Positions 8,116 through 16,257 of a DNA stretch of 43,389 nt are shown here, piece after piece; the first letter of the stretch is position 1, and each line of letters begins with the position of its first letter. Under the pieces are notes generated by a model that saw only the letters and a list, made by a program, of their open reading frames with translations, searched no databases and was not told the origin of the DNA. The stretch comes from Sulfuricurvum sp. (GTDB taxonomy: Bacteria > Campylobacterota > Campylobacteria > Campylobacterales > Sulfurimonadaceae). The stretch spans positions 1-43,389 of the forward strand of contig NZ_JAQTQR010000013.1 in the NCBI RefSeq assembly GCF_028712165.1. The letters are read 5' to 3'. Both the position numbers and the translations under genes were made by a program.

Positions 8116-8454
8116 ATGAGTACACAGAAAAAACTGACTCTCAAAGATTTTGAAACCATCCTAAAAACAGAAAAAGCAAACATAGAGAAAAACATACGAT
8201 TGATCAAAGCAGAAGTAACCAGTATTGATTCCGGAAAAGATATCGGCGATATAGAAGATATGGCTGAGATTGAAATCAACAACACAACCGACCATGCCAT
8301 TCTCTCTCAGCTCCAATCTCAACTCTTTGAAATCGATGCCGCATTAAATCGTATCAATTTGGGGATATACGGTATTTGTGAAAAAACCGGAAAATCAATC
8401 CCGATTGAGAGATTAATGGCAAATCCGACGGCACGTACCGTTGTTGGGGAATGA
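8116..8454 (+). CDS. DksA/TraR-like protein with degenerate zinc finger
   Basis: A 112-residue protein of the DksA/TraR type. DksA proteins enter the RNA polymerase secondary channel and alter promoter selection with ppGpp. A coiled-coil N-terminal half (about 8-80) carries GDIEDMAEIE, in which D45-x-x-D48-x-A50 matches the functional DxxDxA tip motif of DksA. The C-terminal finger region YGICEKTGKSIPIERLMANPTAR (85-107) aligns with the classical YGxCxxCGxxIxxxRLxAxPxA motif but keeps only C88; the other three zinc cysteines are absent. So tip function may be kept without zinc. The ATG has AAAGGGG 5 bases upstream. The next gene begins 10 bases after the stop, so the two are probably coupled. 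Confidence 0.8.
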   Translation: MSTQKKLTLKDFETILKTEKANIEKNIRLIKAEVTSIDSGKDIGDIEDMAEIEINNTTDHAILSQLQSQLFEIDAALNRINLGIYGICEKTGKSIPIERLMANPTARTVVGE

Positions 8455-8464
8455 AAGGGTTATT

Positions 8465-8938
8465 ATGTCTTATCCAGAGCATCTGAACAATCATTTGGGA
8501 GAAGTTGCCGAAAAACTCGGTATTGATCCCATCGATATGACCATCGTCAAAATGACCCCCGGTGTTGATGATCGACATAAAGAGCTTGAGCTGATACAAG
8601 GGAGTTGGAAAGAGACACGGCCGTGGATTATCATTGACGAAAAAGATCGTATTTATACGTTGACATCGGCCGAGTCTTTATCGATGATCATACGACTCCT
8701 CAGTAACAGTCAAAGTGAAAATTTTCAACATAAACTTGAAAAAGCAATTTGGCAGCGTTTGCCTATCGATTTTGAAGATGTTTGGTCCGTAGCAATGGAC
8801 CGAATACAGACAATGGCTCGTTCCCAATCAGACAGTACCGTCGTCAATATTGATCTCGATTGGCTGGTAAGTGAGATCAAACAAAAATACCCGAATCTTT
8901 TTTACCATTTAGACCAGATAATGACGCAGAAAGAATAA
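8465..8938 (+). CDS. Hypothetical protein in the DksA-like/Pcm gene group
   Basis: A 157-residue soluble protein that I do not recognise. It is acidic and Trp-containing (W in QGSWKE, PWIIID, IWQRL, EDVWS, LDWLV), with an apparent alpha/beta N-terminal part and a mostly helical C-terminal part; no Cys, signal peptide or membrane segment is visible. The ATG at 8465 with AAAGG upstream is preferred over a TTG at 8441, which would overlap the preceding gene. It is encoded between a DksA-like regulator and protein-L-isoaspartate methyltransferase with short spacings (10 and 20 bases), so a role in stress or stationary-phase physiology is possible but unproven. Confidence 0.72.
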   Translation: MSYPEHLNNHLGEVAEKLGIDPIDMTIVKMTPGVDDRHKELELIQGSWKETRPWIIIDEKDRIYTLTSAESLSMIIRLLSNSQSENFQHKLEKAIWQRLPIDFEDVWSVAMDRIQTMARSQSDSTVVNIDLDWLVSEIKQKYPNLFYHLDQIMTQKE

Positions 8939-8958
8939 TTGAACGACAGTGAAATAAA

Positions 8959-9576
8959 ATGCTCGGCAATGAACAGCTTATTCATCACTTAATAGCGGCA
9001 GGGGTTCTTAGAACCCAATCTCTCATCGATGCTTTCAAAAAATGCGACCGTATTTTTTTTGTCCCCCAAGAGTATTTTTCTTATGCCTATGAAGACCGTC
9101 CGTTACCCATAGGAAAAGCTCAAACGATATCCCAACCTTATACCGTTGCTATTATGCTCGAGCTCCTCGCTCCTCAGATTGGAAACAGGGTGCTTGATAT
9201 CGGTTCAGGATCAGGATGGACGACCGCACTGTTAGCAACGGCTGTGGGAGCATCAGGAAGTGTGGAAGGGATAGAAATCGTTCACTCATTGGTCGAATAC
9301 GGAAATAATAATTTAGCCAAAGCCGATATTCCTAACGCATCGATCAAGTTAGGTGACGCAACCTATCTGGGAAAACCGGGGGAAGTTTATGATCGGATAC
9401 TGGTTTCTGCCAGTGCAACTGAAATGCCTCTACAGCTTTTTGATCAGCTTAAACCCGGTGGAATACTTGTTATACCGATCCAAAACAGTATTTGGCGTTT
9501 TATCAAACAAGAAAACGGTTCAATCGATTCTTACGAGCTTCCGGGATTCGTTTTTGTCCCGCTTATTCTCTCATAA
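8959..9576 (+). CDS. pcm: Protein-L-isoaspartate O-methyltransferase
   Basis: A 205-residue SAM-dependent enzyme that methylates L-isoaspartyl residues in aged proteins so that they can be repaired. The characteristic segments are present: RIFFVPQEYFSYAYEDRPLP (about 30-49), the GKAQTISQPYTVAIMLELL motif (about 52-70) that defines the family, and SAM motif I VLDIGSGSGWTTALLA (about 78-93). Near the C-terminus, LKPGGILVIPI is also canonical. Length is typical (about 205-215). The ATG has only a weak ribosome site. It is convergent with amrS, with a 5-base gap between stops. It is the last gene of the DksA-like/unknown/pcm group. Confidence 0.93.
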   Translation: MLGNEQLIHHLIAAGVLRTQSLIDAFKKCDRIFFVPQEYFSYAYEDRPLPIGKAQTISQPYTVAIMLELLAPQIGNRVLDIGSGSGWTTALLATAVGASGSVEGIEIVHSLVEYGNNNLAKADIPNASIKLGDATYLGKPGEVYDRILVSASATEMPLQLFDQLKPGGILVIPIQNSIWRFIKQENGSIDSYELPGFVFVPLILS

Positions 9577-9581
9577 TAAAA

Positions 9582-10607
9582 TTATTTCCAAATCCCCTCT
9601 ATCTGTGTTTCACAGTAAGGACAGCGGTTTAAATTTTTCAAATGATTCGTAACATATTGTCCAATATGTCCATGACGATCGATCACCAATTTGTAACAGT
9701 TTGGACAATAGGTAGATTCTCGTGTCTCATCATCAATATTACCGACATAAACATATTTTAATCCGGCTTTTTTACCGATCTCATACGCACGTCGAAGCGT
9801 AGAAGCCTGAGTTCTAGGAACATCCTGCATTTTGTACATCGGGTGAAATCCGCTGATATGCCACGGCATAGAGGGATCAAGTGCTGATTGGAAATCTGCG
9901 ATCGCACGGATCTCTTCGTCCGAGTCGTTGTATCCGGGAATCAGCAGGGTCGTTGTCTCTATCCATATCCCTTTTTTATGGGCGTATTCGATTGTGTCCA
10001 GCACCGGTTTGAGCGAAGCACCACAGATATTGCGATAAAACGATTGATCATATCCTTTGATATCAATATTCATTCCATCCAAATACGGAGCAATGGTATC
10101 AAGCGCTTGATGCGTTTCATAGCCGCTGGTAACGTAGATATTTTTCAGTCCCGCCTCATGAGCGAGTTTGGCAGTATCATACGTGTATTCAAAAAAAACG
10201 ACCGGTTCGTTGTAGGTGTAGGCAATACTGTCGCATTTGTATTCCAATGCCAGGTCAACAGCTTCCTGCGGTGAAAGGGGACGTCCGAATATTTCGTGAT
10301 GATGTTCTTTCGGGTATTGGGAAATATCGGCATTTTGGCAAAATTTACACGAAAAATTACATCCAACCGTTCCGAATGAAAATACCTTTGACCCCGGTAG
10401 AAAATGAAACATCGGTTTTTTTTCGATGGGGTCTACATTGACCGCCGCAGCAAGTCCGTATGTCAGAAGTTGCAGTTGCCCATCTTGCACTTGACGAATT
10501 CCACAGATTCCGTATTCACCTTCGGAGAGTTTACAGTGCTGATTGCATGCGAGGCATGCAATCCTCCCGTCTTCAAGTTTTTGGGATAACCATGCTAATG
10601 ATGACAT
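9582..10607 (-). CDS. amrS: AmmeMemoRadiSam system radical SAM enzyme
   Basis: A 341-residue radical SAM enzyme of the AmrS family (formerly labelled pyruvate formate-lyase activating enzyme-like). The 4Fe-4S/SAM motif is C83-x3-C87-x2-C90 (GTVGCNFSCKFCQN). An N-terminal cysteine set (C18, C21, C25, C35) and a C-terminal CPNC...CPYC pair that looks like a zinc ribbon frame the radical SAM barrel. The family is named for co-occurrence with AMMECR1 and Memo domain proteins, thought to modify a still unknown target. Neither partner is adjacent here; they could lie elsewhere. The ATG has AAGGAG upstream. Its neighbours (pcm convergent, baeRF-type protein upstream by 33 bases) give no substrate clue. 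Confidence 0.88.
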   Translation of the reverse strand: MSSLAWLSQKLEDGRIACLACNQHCKLSEGEYGICGIRQVQDGQLQLLTYGLAAAVNVDPIEKKPMFHFLPGSKVFSFGTVGCNFSCKFCQNADISQYPKEHHHEIFGRPLSPQEAVDLALEYKCDSIAYTYNEPVVFFEYTYDTAKLAHEAGLKNIYVTSGYETHQALDTIAPYLDGMNIDIKGYDQSFYRNICGASLKPVLDTIEYAHKKGIWIETTTLLIPGYNDSDEEIRAIADFQSALDPSMPWHISGFHPMYKMQDVPRTQASTLRRAYEIGKKAGLKYVYVGNIDDETRESTYCPNCYKLVIDRHGHIGQYVTNHLKNLNRCPYCETQIEGIWK

Positions 10608-10640
10608 AATGACTCCTTTTATAAAAGTGTCTAATCCGGT

Positions 10641-11072
10641 TTATTTCGTAAAATACTCCAGTAATTGATCATCAGGAATTTTAGTCACATCAGCATGAAG
10701 ATTGATCGTCATTGTACTTTTTATTGCCGGATCGATTAATTCTACGATTTGATTATTAATCGCTTTCGGTGCGGAAAAATACCAAGAATCATATCTGTAT
10801 TCTTGCAAGCTTCTTGAAATCTGAGCCGCAATCTCTTTAATGCGGCGATGTTCTTCTTCTTCCTCTAGATTATGGTTTTCACCTGATCCGCTTGCACCAA
10901 CGCCTTGGAAATTTCCTTTTCGATCAGAGACTTTATCTCTCAGACGTTCATGGGTTTCAAGACTATCGATCGATTGAACAAGCTCGACTGATTCCCTACC
11001 CATAGGATCCACTTTGATAGCAAAAAGTTTAAAGCGCTGTAAATCAGTAACAATAATAAGTTTTATTGACAT
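10641..11072 (-). CDS. Host-attachment/baeRF-type protein
   Basis: A 143-residue protein that resembles the bacterial host attachment protein family, related to archaeo-eukaryotic release factor eRF1 domains (baeRF families). The pattern visible is an N-terminal beta strand (SIKLIIVTDLQRFKLFAIK), a charged, low-complexity middle (GVGASGSGENHNLEEEEEHRR, 75-95), and a helix-strand end with AAQISRSLQEY and W-Y-F-S-A-P-K. The name comes from an Agrobacterium plant-attachment locus and is probably misleading; ribosome-linked stress roles have been suggested for baeRF proteins. The ATG at 11072 is chosen over GTG at 11078 because AGGAG lies 5 bases before it. It sits between amrS and hsp20. Confidence 0.68.
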   Translation of the reverse strand: MSIKLIIVTDLQRFKLFAIKVDPMGRESVELVQSIDSLETHERLRDKVSDRKGNFQGVGASGSGENHNLEEEEEHRRIKEIAAQISRSLQEYRYDSWYFSAPKAINNQIVELIDPAIKSTMTINLHADVTKIPDDQLLEYFTK

Positions 11073-11145
11073 AATCACTCCTCTCTTTTAAAAATGCTGA
11101 AGATTTAACTGAGCGAAAAAGATCAATTGAATTTCTCCAACTTTT

Positions 11146-11171
11146 ACATTGTAGCAAAAGTAGCACAATGT
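11146..11171. repeat. Inverted repeat between hsp20 and the baeRF-type gene
   Basis: Perfect 7-base arms ACATTGT and ACAATGT separated by 12 bases (AGCAAAAGTAGC). It starts 8 bases beyond the hsp20 stop and about 75 bases before the baeRF-type start. No T-run follows on the minus strand, so it is not a classical terminator for hsp20. It could be an operator or a 3-prime stabilising stem. By arm length alone it could be chance. Confidence 0.3.
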
Positions 11172-11178
11172 GAAACGT

Positions 11179-11607
11179 TTATTTCACTTTGATTTGTTTG
11201 ACTGTGTCGTCTTTAGACTCTTTTTTCGGCAGAGTGACTTCGAGAACACCGTCTTTATTTTCGGCATGGATGTTTTCAGTATCGACATTTGAGGGCAAAG
11301 TAAAACTACGTATAAAGCTGCCAAAGTTGCTTTCACACTGGTAATAGTCCTCTTTTTTAACCTCGTTTTTCTCTTTTCGCTCCCCTTTGAGGGTCAAAAC
11401 ACCATTTTCTACCTTCACGCTTATGTCCTCTTTTTTGACACCTGGAAGGTCTACATCGATGTGGTAGGCATATTCGCCTTCACGTGTATTTACGGAGGGG
11501 GTAAAGCTCGAAAACACATCTTTACTTAAATCAGATGAGAAAGCTTCACCTATGCGTTTTTCTAATGAACGCAACTCTTTAAACGGATCAAATCGTGTTA
11601 ACAACAT
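11179..11607 (-). CDS. Small heat shock protein, Hsp20/alpha-crystallin family
   Basis: A 142-residue cytoplasmic holdase chaperone. It has the short N-terminal arm with DPFKELRSLEKRIGEAF (7-23), an alpha-crystallin domain from about residue 40 to 130 with Y-H-I-D-V-D-L-P-G-V-K-K-E-D-I-S-V, the GVLTLKGERK strand, and the GVLEVTLPK motif near 120, which matches the family G-x-L-x-x-x-x-P-K signature. A C-terminal I-K-V tail motif (IxI/V-type) is present for oligomer assembly. The ATG has AAGGGG upstream. The 120-base gap before it contains a bulged inverted repeat. It is followed after 106 bases by the baeRF-type gene, perhaps a stress pair. Confidence 0.93.
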   Translation of the reverse strand: MLLTRFDPFKELRSLEKRIGEAFSSDLSKDVFSSFTPSVNTREGEYAYHIDVDLPGVKKEDISVKVENGVLTLKGERKEKNEVKKEDYYQCESNFGSFIRSFTLPSNVDTENIHAENKDGVLEVTLPKKESKDDTVKQIKVK

Positions 11608-11650
11608 AATAAACCCCTTCTCGAGTAATTTACAGAGAAATGAGATGTTG

Positions 11651-11691
11651 CACCATACCTCTGCATGAAAAATTTTAACTATGCAGTGGTG
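11651..11691. promoter_or_regulatory. Bulged inverted repeat upstream of hsp20
   Basis: On the plus strand the order is CACCA, five unpaired bases, CTGCAT, a 14-base spacer, ATGCAG, TGGTG. The two inner 6-base arms and the two outer 5-base arms are each perfectly complementary, giving an 11-base-pair stem with a one-sided 5-base bulge. It lies 44-84 bases before the hsp20 ATG. It does not look like CIRCE or HAIR. No T-run follows on either strand, so it is not an evident terminator of tex. Confidence 0.45.
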
Positions 11692-11727
11692 AAAAAAATA
11701 TTAATAAATGAATTAAATTATTATTTC

Positions 11728-13839
11728 TTAGTTCTTTAAACTCAAAGCTACTTTTCCTTTAATCACATCAACCTCCACGACTCGAATACAGCTCAACTGC
11801 TGATTGACACTAAGGACTTCGAGCGGATGTGCAATCCGTTTTTCACTCATTTGAGAAATATGGATCAACCCGTCGTTTTTAAGACCGATATCGACAAATG
11901 CTCCAAAATCTGCGATGTTTCGTACAACACCTGAGACGATAGAACCCTCTTTAAGCTCTTTGATATCCGTCAAATCCGAACGGAAAATGATCGGAGGCAG
12001 CGTTTCACGCGGATCAAATCCCGGTTTGCGCAGTTCTGTAATGATATCTGCAAGCGTCGCTTCCCCTACCCCTAATTCCAGTGCAATGTTTGGAATCTGC
12101 TCTTTGGTGATAGCGCTAAGATCGTATCGTTTTAACAGGGTATTGGCTGCATCATAACTCTCAGGGTGAATCCCTGTATTGTCCAACACACTTTTACCCT
12201 CGCGTATCCGGAAAAATCCTGCACACTGTTCATACGCTTTGGCTCCCAGTCCCTTGACCTTGAGGAGTTCCTGCTTGCTTTTAAAAGCACCGCTGTGTTC
12301 ACGGTAGTCGATAATCGTTTTCGCCAATTTGGCACCGACTCCTGCAACGTAGGACAAAAGTGAGGCCGAAGCACTGTTGGGATCGACACCGATTCGGTTG
12401 ACCAGATCTTCGGTTACCTCATGAAGTTTTTTTTCCAGCTGTTTTTGATCGACATCATGCTGATACTGTCCAACTCCGAGCGATTTCGGATCAATTTTGA
12501 CCAGTGCTGCCATCGGATCGCGCAAACGCTGGGCGATTGATATCGCTCCGCGTATCGTAACATCGAGCTGCGGATACTCCTCCTGTGCGATTTTAGAAGC
12601 CGAATAGACCGATGCCCCCGCTTCGGATACGACGGTATAGGTGAGACTCAGTCCCTCTTCACGGTTCAATCGGGCAAAAAATTCCTGAGTCTCGCGTGAT
12701 GCGGTCCCATTACCGATGGCAACCGCATTGATACCGTAACGCTCGGCAAGCTGTTTAACCACTTTGGCACTTTTTTCATAATCGCTCTGCGGAGGGGTAG
12801 GATAAATCACCGCATGATCCAGATACGTACCGTGTTCATCCACTACGGCGAGTTTGCACCCCGTACGATACGCCGGATCGGCTCCCAATATAGCTCGTTT
12901 GGTGACTGGAGGTGATCCCAGCAGCTGTGTCAGGTTTTTGCCGAAGGTATTGATCGCCTGTGTGTCGGATTTTTCTTTGATCATCATATGGATTTCACGT
13001 TCGAGAGAAGGGAACAACAGCCGTTTAAACCCGTCGAGATAACTTGCCAATAAGAGACTTTGGGAACTCTTGGCATTTTTTGGAATCCGATAGCGCACAA
13101 TCGCATTTTCTACCCGATCCAGATCGAGTGTGATCTTTACGCTCAGTTCTTTTTCACTGACACCGCGCATAATCGCGAGGTAACGATGCGACGGGATTGA
13201 TGATATCTTTTCGCTTTTTCCGGCGAGTTTGGCAAAAAGCCCCTCTTCTTTCAACCCTTTCGAACCTTTGATCTCAAATGACGAATAGTCCATAATCTGA
13301 CGTCGCCAGTGATCTCGTTCTCTCGGATCATCGCTGTAGCGTTCCGCCACTATGTCCTGAGCCCCTTTGATTGCATCCTCTCGGGTTGTGATGCTCCCTT
13401 TTACGAACGATTCAGCACGCTTCGTAAACTCTGTAATATCCAACTGAGCTCTCTCCAACAGATCGGCCAATGGTTCCAATCCTGCTGCAATCGCTGCACT
13501 TGCACGGGTATTTTTTTTCTCTTTGTAGGGTCGAAAGATATCTTCTACCTCCTGCAGTGTTGCGGCATTGTTAAGCCGTGAACGCAGATCCTCGCTCATC
13601 ACAGCGCGCTCGATGATCAGCCGTTCGACTTCCTCTTTGCGTTCCAGCAGTTTTTTTGAGTAGGCATATACGCTCTCAAAATCGCGCAGCTGCTCGTCCG
13701 TAGCTCCGTCTGTCATCTCTTTGCGATAACGGGCAATAAAAGGGATGGTAGATCCCTCTTCGAGAAGTTTTAGGATATTGGTAATCGTTTTGGAACTTAG
13801 TCCGGTTTTTTCGATGAGAAGTTGTATCAGGGGGGTCAT
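11728..13839 (-). CDS. tex: Tex-family RNA-binding transcription accessory protein
   Basis: A 703-residue protein of the Tex/YhgF family, related to eukaryotic Spt6. Domains in order are an N-terminal helical region with IPFIARYRKEMTDGATDEQLRDF (about 31-53), a YqgF/RNase H-like central domain (ILGADPAYRTGCKLAVVDEHG, about 316-336), a helix-hairpin-helix region (YVAGVGAKLAKTII and VKGLGAKAYEQCAGFFRI, about 490-545), and a C-terminal S1 domain (GSIVSGVVRNIADFGAFVD, about 631-649). The frame is open 26 codons further upstream into the intergenic region, but the ATG at 13839 (MTPLIQLLIEKTGL) with AGGA upstream matches the usual N-terminus. A TATAAT lies 26 bases upstream. Length is slightly below E. 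coli YhgF (773). Confidence 0.94.
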   Translation of the reverse strand: MTPLIQLLIEKTGLSSKTITNILKLLEEGSTIPFIARYRKEMTDGATDEQLRDFESVYAYSKKLLERKEEVERLIIERAVMSEDLRSRLNNAATLQEVEDIFRPYKEKKNTRASAAIAAGLEPLADLLERAQLDITEFTKRAESFVKGSITTREDAIKGAQDIVAERYSDDPRERDHWRRQIMDYSSFEIKGSKGLKEEGLFAKLAGKSEKISSIPSHRYLAIMRGVSEKELSVKITLDLDRVENAIVRYRIPKNAKSSQSLLLASYLDGFKRLLFPSLEREIHMMIKEKSDTQAINTFGKNLTQLLGSPPVTKRAILGADPAYRTGCKLAVVDEHGTYLDHAVIYPTPPQSDYEKSAKVVKQLAERYGINAVAIGNGTASRETQEFFARLNREEGLSLTYTVVSEAGASVYSASKIAQEEYPQLDVTIRGAISIAQRLRDPMAALVKIDPKSLGVGQYQHDVDQKQLEKKLHEVTEDLVNRIGVDPNSASASLLSYVAGVGAKLAKTIIDYREHSGAFKSKQELLKVKGLGAKAYEQCAGFFRIREGKSVLDNTGIHPESYDAANTLLKRYDLSAITKEQIPNIALELGVGEATLADIITELRKPGFDPRETLPPIIFRSDLTDIKELKEGSIVSGVVRNIADFGAFVDIGLKNDGLIHISQMSEKRIAHPLEVLSVNQQLSCIRVVEVDVIKGKVALSLKN

Positions 13840-13864
13840 AAAAATCCTAGGAAATAATAATCCG

Positions 13865-13870
13865 ATTATA
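13865..13870 (-). promoter_or_regulatory. Candidate -10 box (TATAAT) of tex
   Basis: A perfect TATAAT on the minus strand, 26 bases before the tex ATG, in the 68-base gap after corA. No convincing -35 element is present, as with the other putative promoters in this window. This would let tex be transcribed separately from corA. Confidence 0.4.
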
Positions 13871-13907
13871 TCGAACGAAGTTAAATTGTGAGGAGTTATT
13901 CCCCCCG

Positions 13908-14876
13908 TTACAACCAACCGCGGTTGCGAAAATAGATCAGCGGTATCACTCCTGCAATCACCATCATCATCAATGACATCGGATACCCGAATGTCCAGCT
14001 CAGTTCCGGCATAAAATGAAAGTTCATCCCGTAAATGCTCGCGATCAATGTCGGAGGCATCAAAACGACGCTTGCTACGGTAAAGAGTTTGATGATCTTA
14101 TTTTGCTCGATATTCGTCTGAGCCAAAAAGAGATTTTGGAGGTTATCGAGAGTATTGCCGTCAATCGTAATGAACTCGACCAACGAGTTAATATCTTTGA
14201 TCATTATGACCACGTCTTGTTTGATGTTCGACGGAAGTTTGGTCGATTTTGCCAAAGCCGTCAAGATACGGCGTTTATCAAAGACCGATTGACGTACCTT
14301 TAGGGTAAATCCCTGCAGTGTCGAAATTTTGCGTAGCGTATCTTCGGACTTGCCGTCTGATTCCCATAAAAGCTTTTTACGGATGTCATCGCTTTCATTT
14401 GCGGCATATTCCAGTAAATCGGCATCCTGATCGATCCGGATGTCAAATATTTGCATAAATACGTCGTATCCGTTATAGAGCTCTTTTGGGTGGGAAGTGA
14501 GCATCTTGTGGATCATCTCAAACGTTTGAAGTTGTTTATCACGAATCGTAAAGAGGATATCATCCTGTAAGACAAAACTGATACTCTCATTGTAATGCGA
14601 TTTGGCGGTTTCGACAAAAAAGAATGACGCAAAAAAATACGAATTGATGATAATACTGCGATTGTCTTCCCAATAGCGTGAACTTATTTCGATCTCTTCA
14701 CGTTCCTGTTTGGAAGGAATCTTAATATCAAACAATGTTTCAATCTGCAGAATTTCATCTACCGAGGGGTGAAGCATATCAATCCAAACGATATTCTTCA
14801 CCTCAGAGGGCGATTCGATTGCACTTAAAGATGTTGCGGTAAAAATCTTATTATCGCGTGTATAAAATGTTACCAT
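13908..14876 (-). CDS. corA: CorA-family divalent cation transporter
   Basis: A 322-residue pentameric magnesium/cobalt channel of the inner membrane. A large cytoplasmic alpha/beta-helical domain occupies about residues 1-250. The two membrane helices are near 256-280 and 294-313. The signature Y-GMN (283-285) with the MPEL loop right after it (FHFMPEL) is present; these form the pore entrance and its selectivity ring. The C-terminus is basic (RNRGW), as in CorA. The ATG has GGAGG upstream, and only 13 bases separate it from the pgk stop, so it is probably cotranscribed with pgk. Transport of Ni or Co rather than Mg cannot be excluded. Confidence 0.93.
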   Translation of the reverse strand: MVTFYTRDNKIFTATSLSAIESPSEVKNIVWIDMLHPSVDEILQIETLFDIKIPSKQEREEIEISSRYWEDNRSIIINSYFFASFFFVETAKSHYNESISFVLQDDILFTIRDKQLQTFEMIHKMLTSHPKELYNGYDVFMQIFDIRIDQDADLLEYAANESDDIRKKLLWESDGKSEDTLRKISTLQGFTLKVRQSVFDKRRILTALAKSTKLPSNIKQDVVIMIKDINSLVEFITIDGNTLDNLQNLFLAQTNIEQNKIIKLFTVASVVLMPPTLIASIYGMNFHFMPELSWTFGYPMSLMMMVIAGVIPLIYFRNRGWL

Positions 14877-14889
14877 TCAAGCCTCCGCG

Positions 14890-16104
14890 TTATGATTTTC
14901 GATCCAATTTCTCAAATCCGGGAAGTATCTTCCCTTCGAGCAATTCCAAACTTGCCCCTCCGCCGGTCGAAATGAAACTGAATTTTTCTTTCTCCCCCGC
15001 TTTTTCGACGGCATCGACCGTATCCCCGCCGCCGACAATGCTGTAAGCATAACTTTCGCTGATGATGGTTGCCAGCTTGTAGGTCCCTTTTGAGAATTGG
15101 TTGATCTCATAAATCCCCATCGGTCCGTTCCATATTATCGTGTTTGAGAGCTCAATCGCTTCAGAGAAGAGTTTCAATGTAGCGGGTCCGATATCGACGG
15201 CATGAAATCCATCTAAAACATCTTGTACCGGAACGACTTTAACATCGATCGGATGCTCAATAGAATCCGTAATGACGACGTCCACAGGCAAATATACTTT
15301 TACATGATGCTGTTTTGCCTCTGAGAGTACTTCTTTTGCCGTTTCGAGGAAATCCTCCTCTACCAATGATCCTTTCATATCATAGCCAAGCGCTTGCAAA
15401 AAAGTATTGCTCATCGCCCCTCCGATAATCAGTTTGTCCACTTTTTGCATTACCGACGTCAACAACGTAATCTTAGTAGAGATTTTGGAGCCTCCGACAA
15501 CCAGTGCAATCGGACGGATCGGATTTTCAAGCGCTTTTGTAAACGCCTCGATTTCCCGCATCATCAAAAAGCCTGCCACCTTCGTCTCGACATAATCCGC
15601 TATTCCGTACGTCGAAGCATCCCGACGATGGGATGTCCCAAATGCGTCATTTACGTATACATCGCAGAGTCCGCCGAGTTGTTTGCAAAACTCGGGATCA
15701 TTTTTTTTCTCACCCTCATAAAATCGGATGTTTTCAAACAAAAAAATCCGTTCGATCGAGCACTGGGCATTTTCGGTTTTTAAGGTATCCAAATCGTCGA
15801 TAAATTCGACCCGTTTCTGAAGCAGACGCTCCAGTCGTTTTTGAATATGTTTAAGCGAATAGCGTTCATCATATCCACCCTTCGGACGACCCAAATGACT
15901 CACCAATGTTATCGAACAAGCATTATGATCGATGCAATAATTGATTGTCGGAAGAGCCGCACGAATTCTGCTGTCGTCGGATATGTTGTACTGTGCATCC
16001 ATTGGGACATTAAAATCGACACGGATCAAAACCTTTTTTCCGGTTACGTCAATATCTTTGAGGCTTTTAACCCCGCCCATCGTAATAATATTGCTAATCA
16101 TCAT
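14890..16104 (-). CDS. pgk: Phosphoglycerate kinase
   Basis: A 404-residue glycolytic/gluconeogenic enzyme interconverting 1,3-bisphosphoglycerate and 3-phosphoglycerate with ADP/ATP. Substrate-site motifs in the N-domain are RVDFNVP (28-34), SHLGRPKGG (69-77) and VNDAFGTSHRRDAST (151-165). Nucleotide-site motifs in the C-domain are GGSKISTK, IIWNGPMGIYE, GGGDTVDAVEKAG and STGGGASLELLEGK (close to the C-terminus). All essential parts look intact. The first of two adjacent ATGs is used; the second (16101) gives better spacing from GAGG. Usually pgk follows gap in this phylum; here it stands divergent from a pyruvate kinase next to glycogen genes, so it may be a second, storage-linked copy. Confidence 0.95.
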   Translation of the reverse strand: MMISNIITMGGVKSLKDIDVTGKKVLIRVDFNVPMDAQYNISDDSRIRAALPTINYCIDHNACSITLVSHLGRPKGGYDERYSLKHIQKRLERLLQKRVEFIDDLDTLKTENAQCSIERIFLFENIRFYEGEKKNDPEFCKQLGGLCDVYVNDAFGTSHRRDASTYGIADYVETKVAGFLMMREIEAFTKALENPIRPIALVVGGSKISTKITLLTSVMQKVDKLIIGGAMSNTFLQALGYDMKGSLVEEDFLETAKEVLSEAKQHHVKVYLPVDVVITDSIEHPIDVKVVPVQDVLDGFHAVDIGPATLKLFSEAIELSNTIIWNGPMGIYEINQFSKGTYKLATIISESYAYSIVGGGDTVDAVEKAGEKEKFSFISTGGGASLELLEGKILPGFEKLDRKS

Positions 16105-16225
16105 TTGCCTCTTTTGTAAAGCTTATGGAACATTAGAGTATCCAAATTACACATATATTACACCAAAATTCTTAACATCTGACATCAGAAAAACACTTGT
16201 AACATTTCTATCGTACTATTAGTAT

Positions 16226-16231
16226 TATAAT
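16226..16231 (+). promoter_or_regulatory. Candidate -10 box (TATAAT) of the pyruvate kinase gene
   Basis: A perfect TATAAT 27 bases before the pyruvate kinase ATG. It lies in the 153-base divergent gap with pgk. A small perfect palindrome, TCTGACATCAGA (16178-16189), lies about 37 bases upstream of it and could be an operator for either gene, though a 12-base palindrome is weak evidence. Confidence 0.4.
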
Positions 16232-16257
16232 CAATCCAATCAAATCCGGAGTGACCG

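Noticed and set aside
7962-8300. Leftward open frame across the intergenic region and the DksA-like gene
   Set aside because: Low-complexity hydrophobic translation, antisense to a gene with clear DksA features.
13840-13917. Longer N-terminus for Tex
   Set aside because: The extra 26 residues overlap the end of corA, contain the candidate -10 box and have no ribosome site; the ATG at 13839 has one and matches the usual Tex start.
16178-16189. Palindrome TCTGACATCAGA between pgk and pyk as an independent operator
   Set aside because: A 5-base-arm palindrome is expected by chance in a region of this size; kept only as a note under the pyk promoter.
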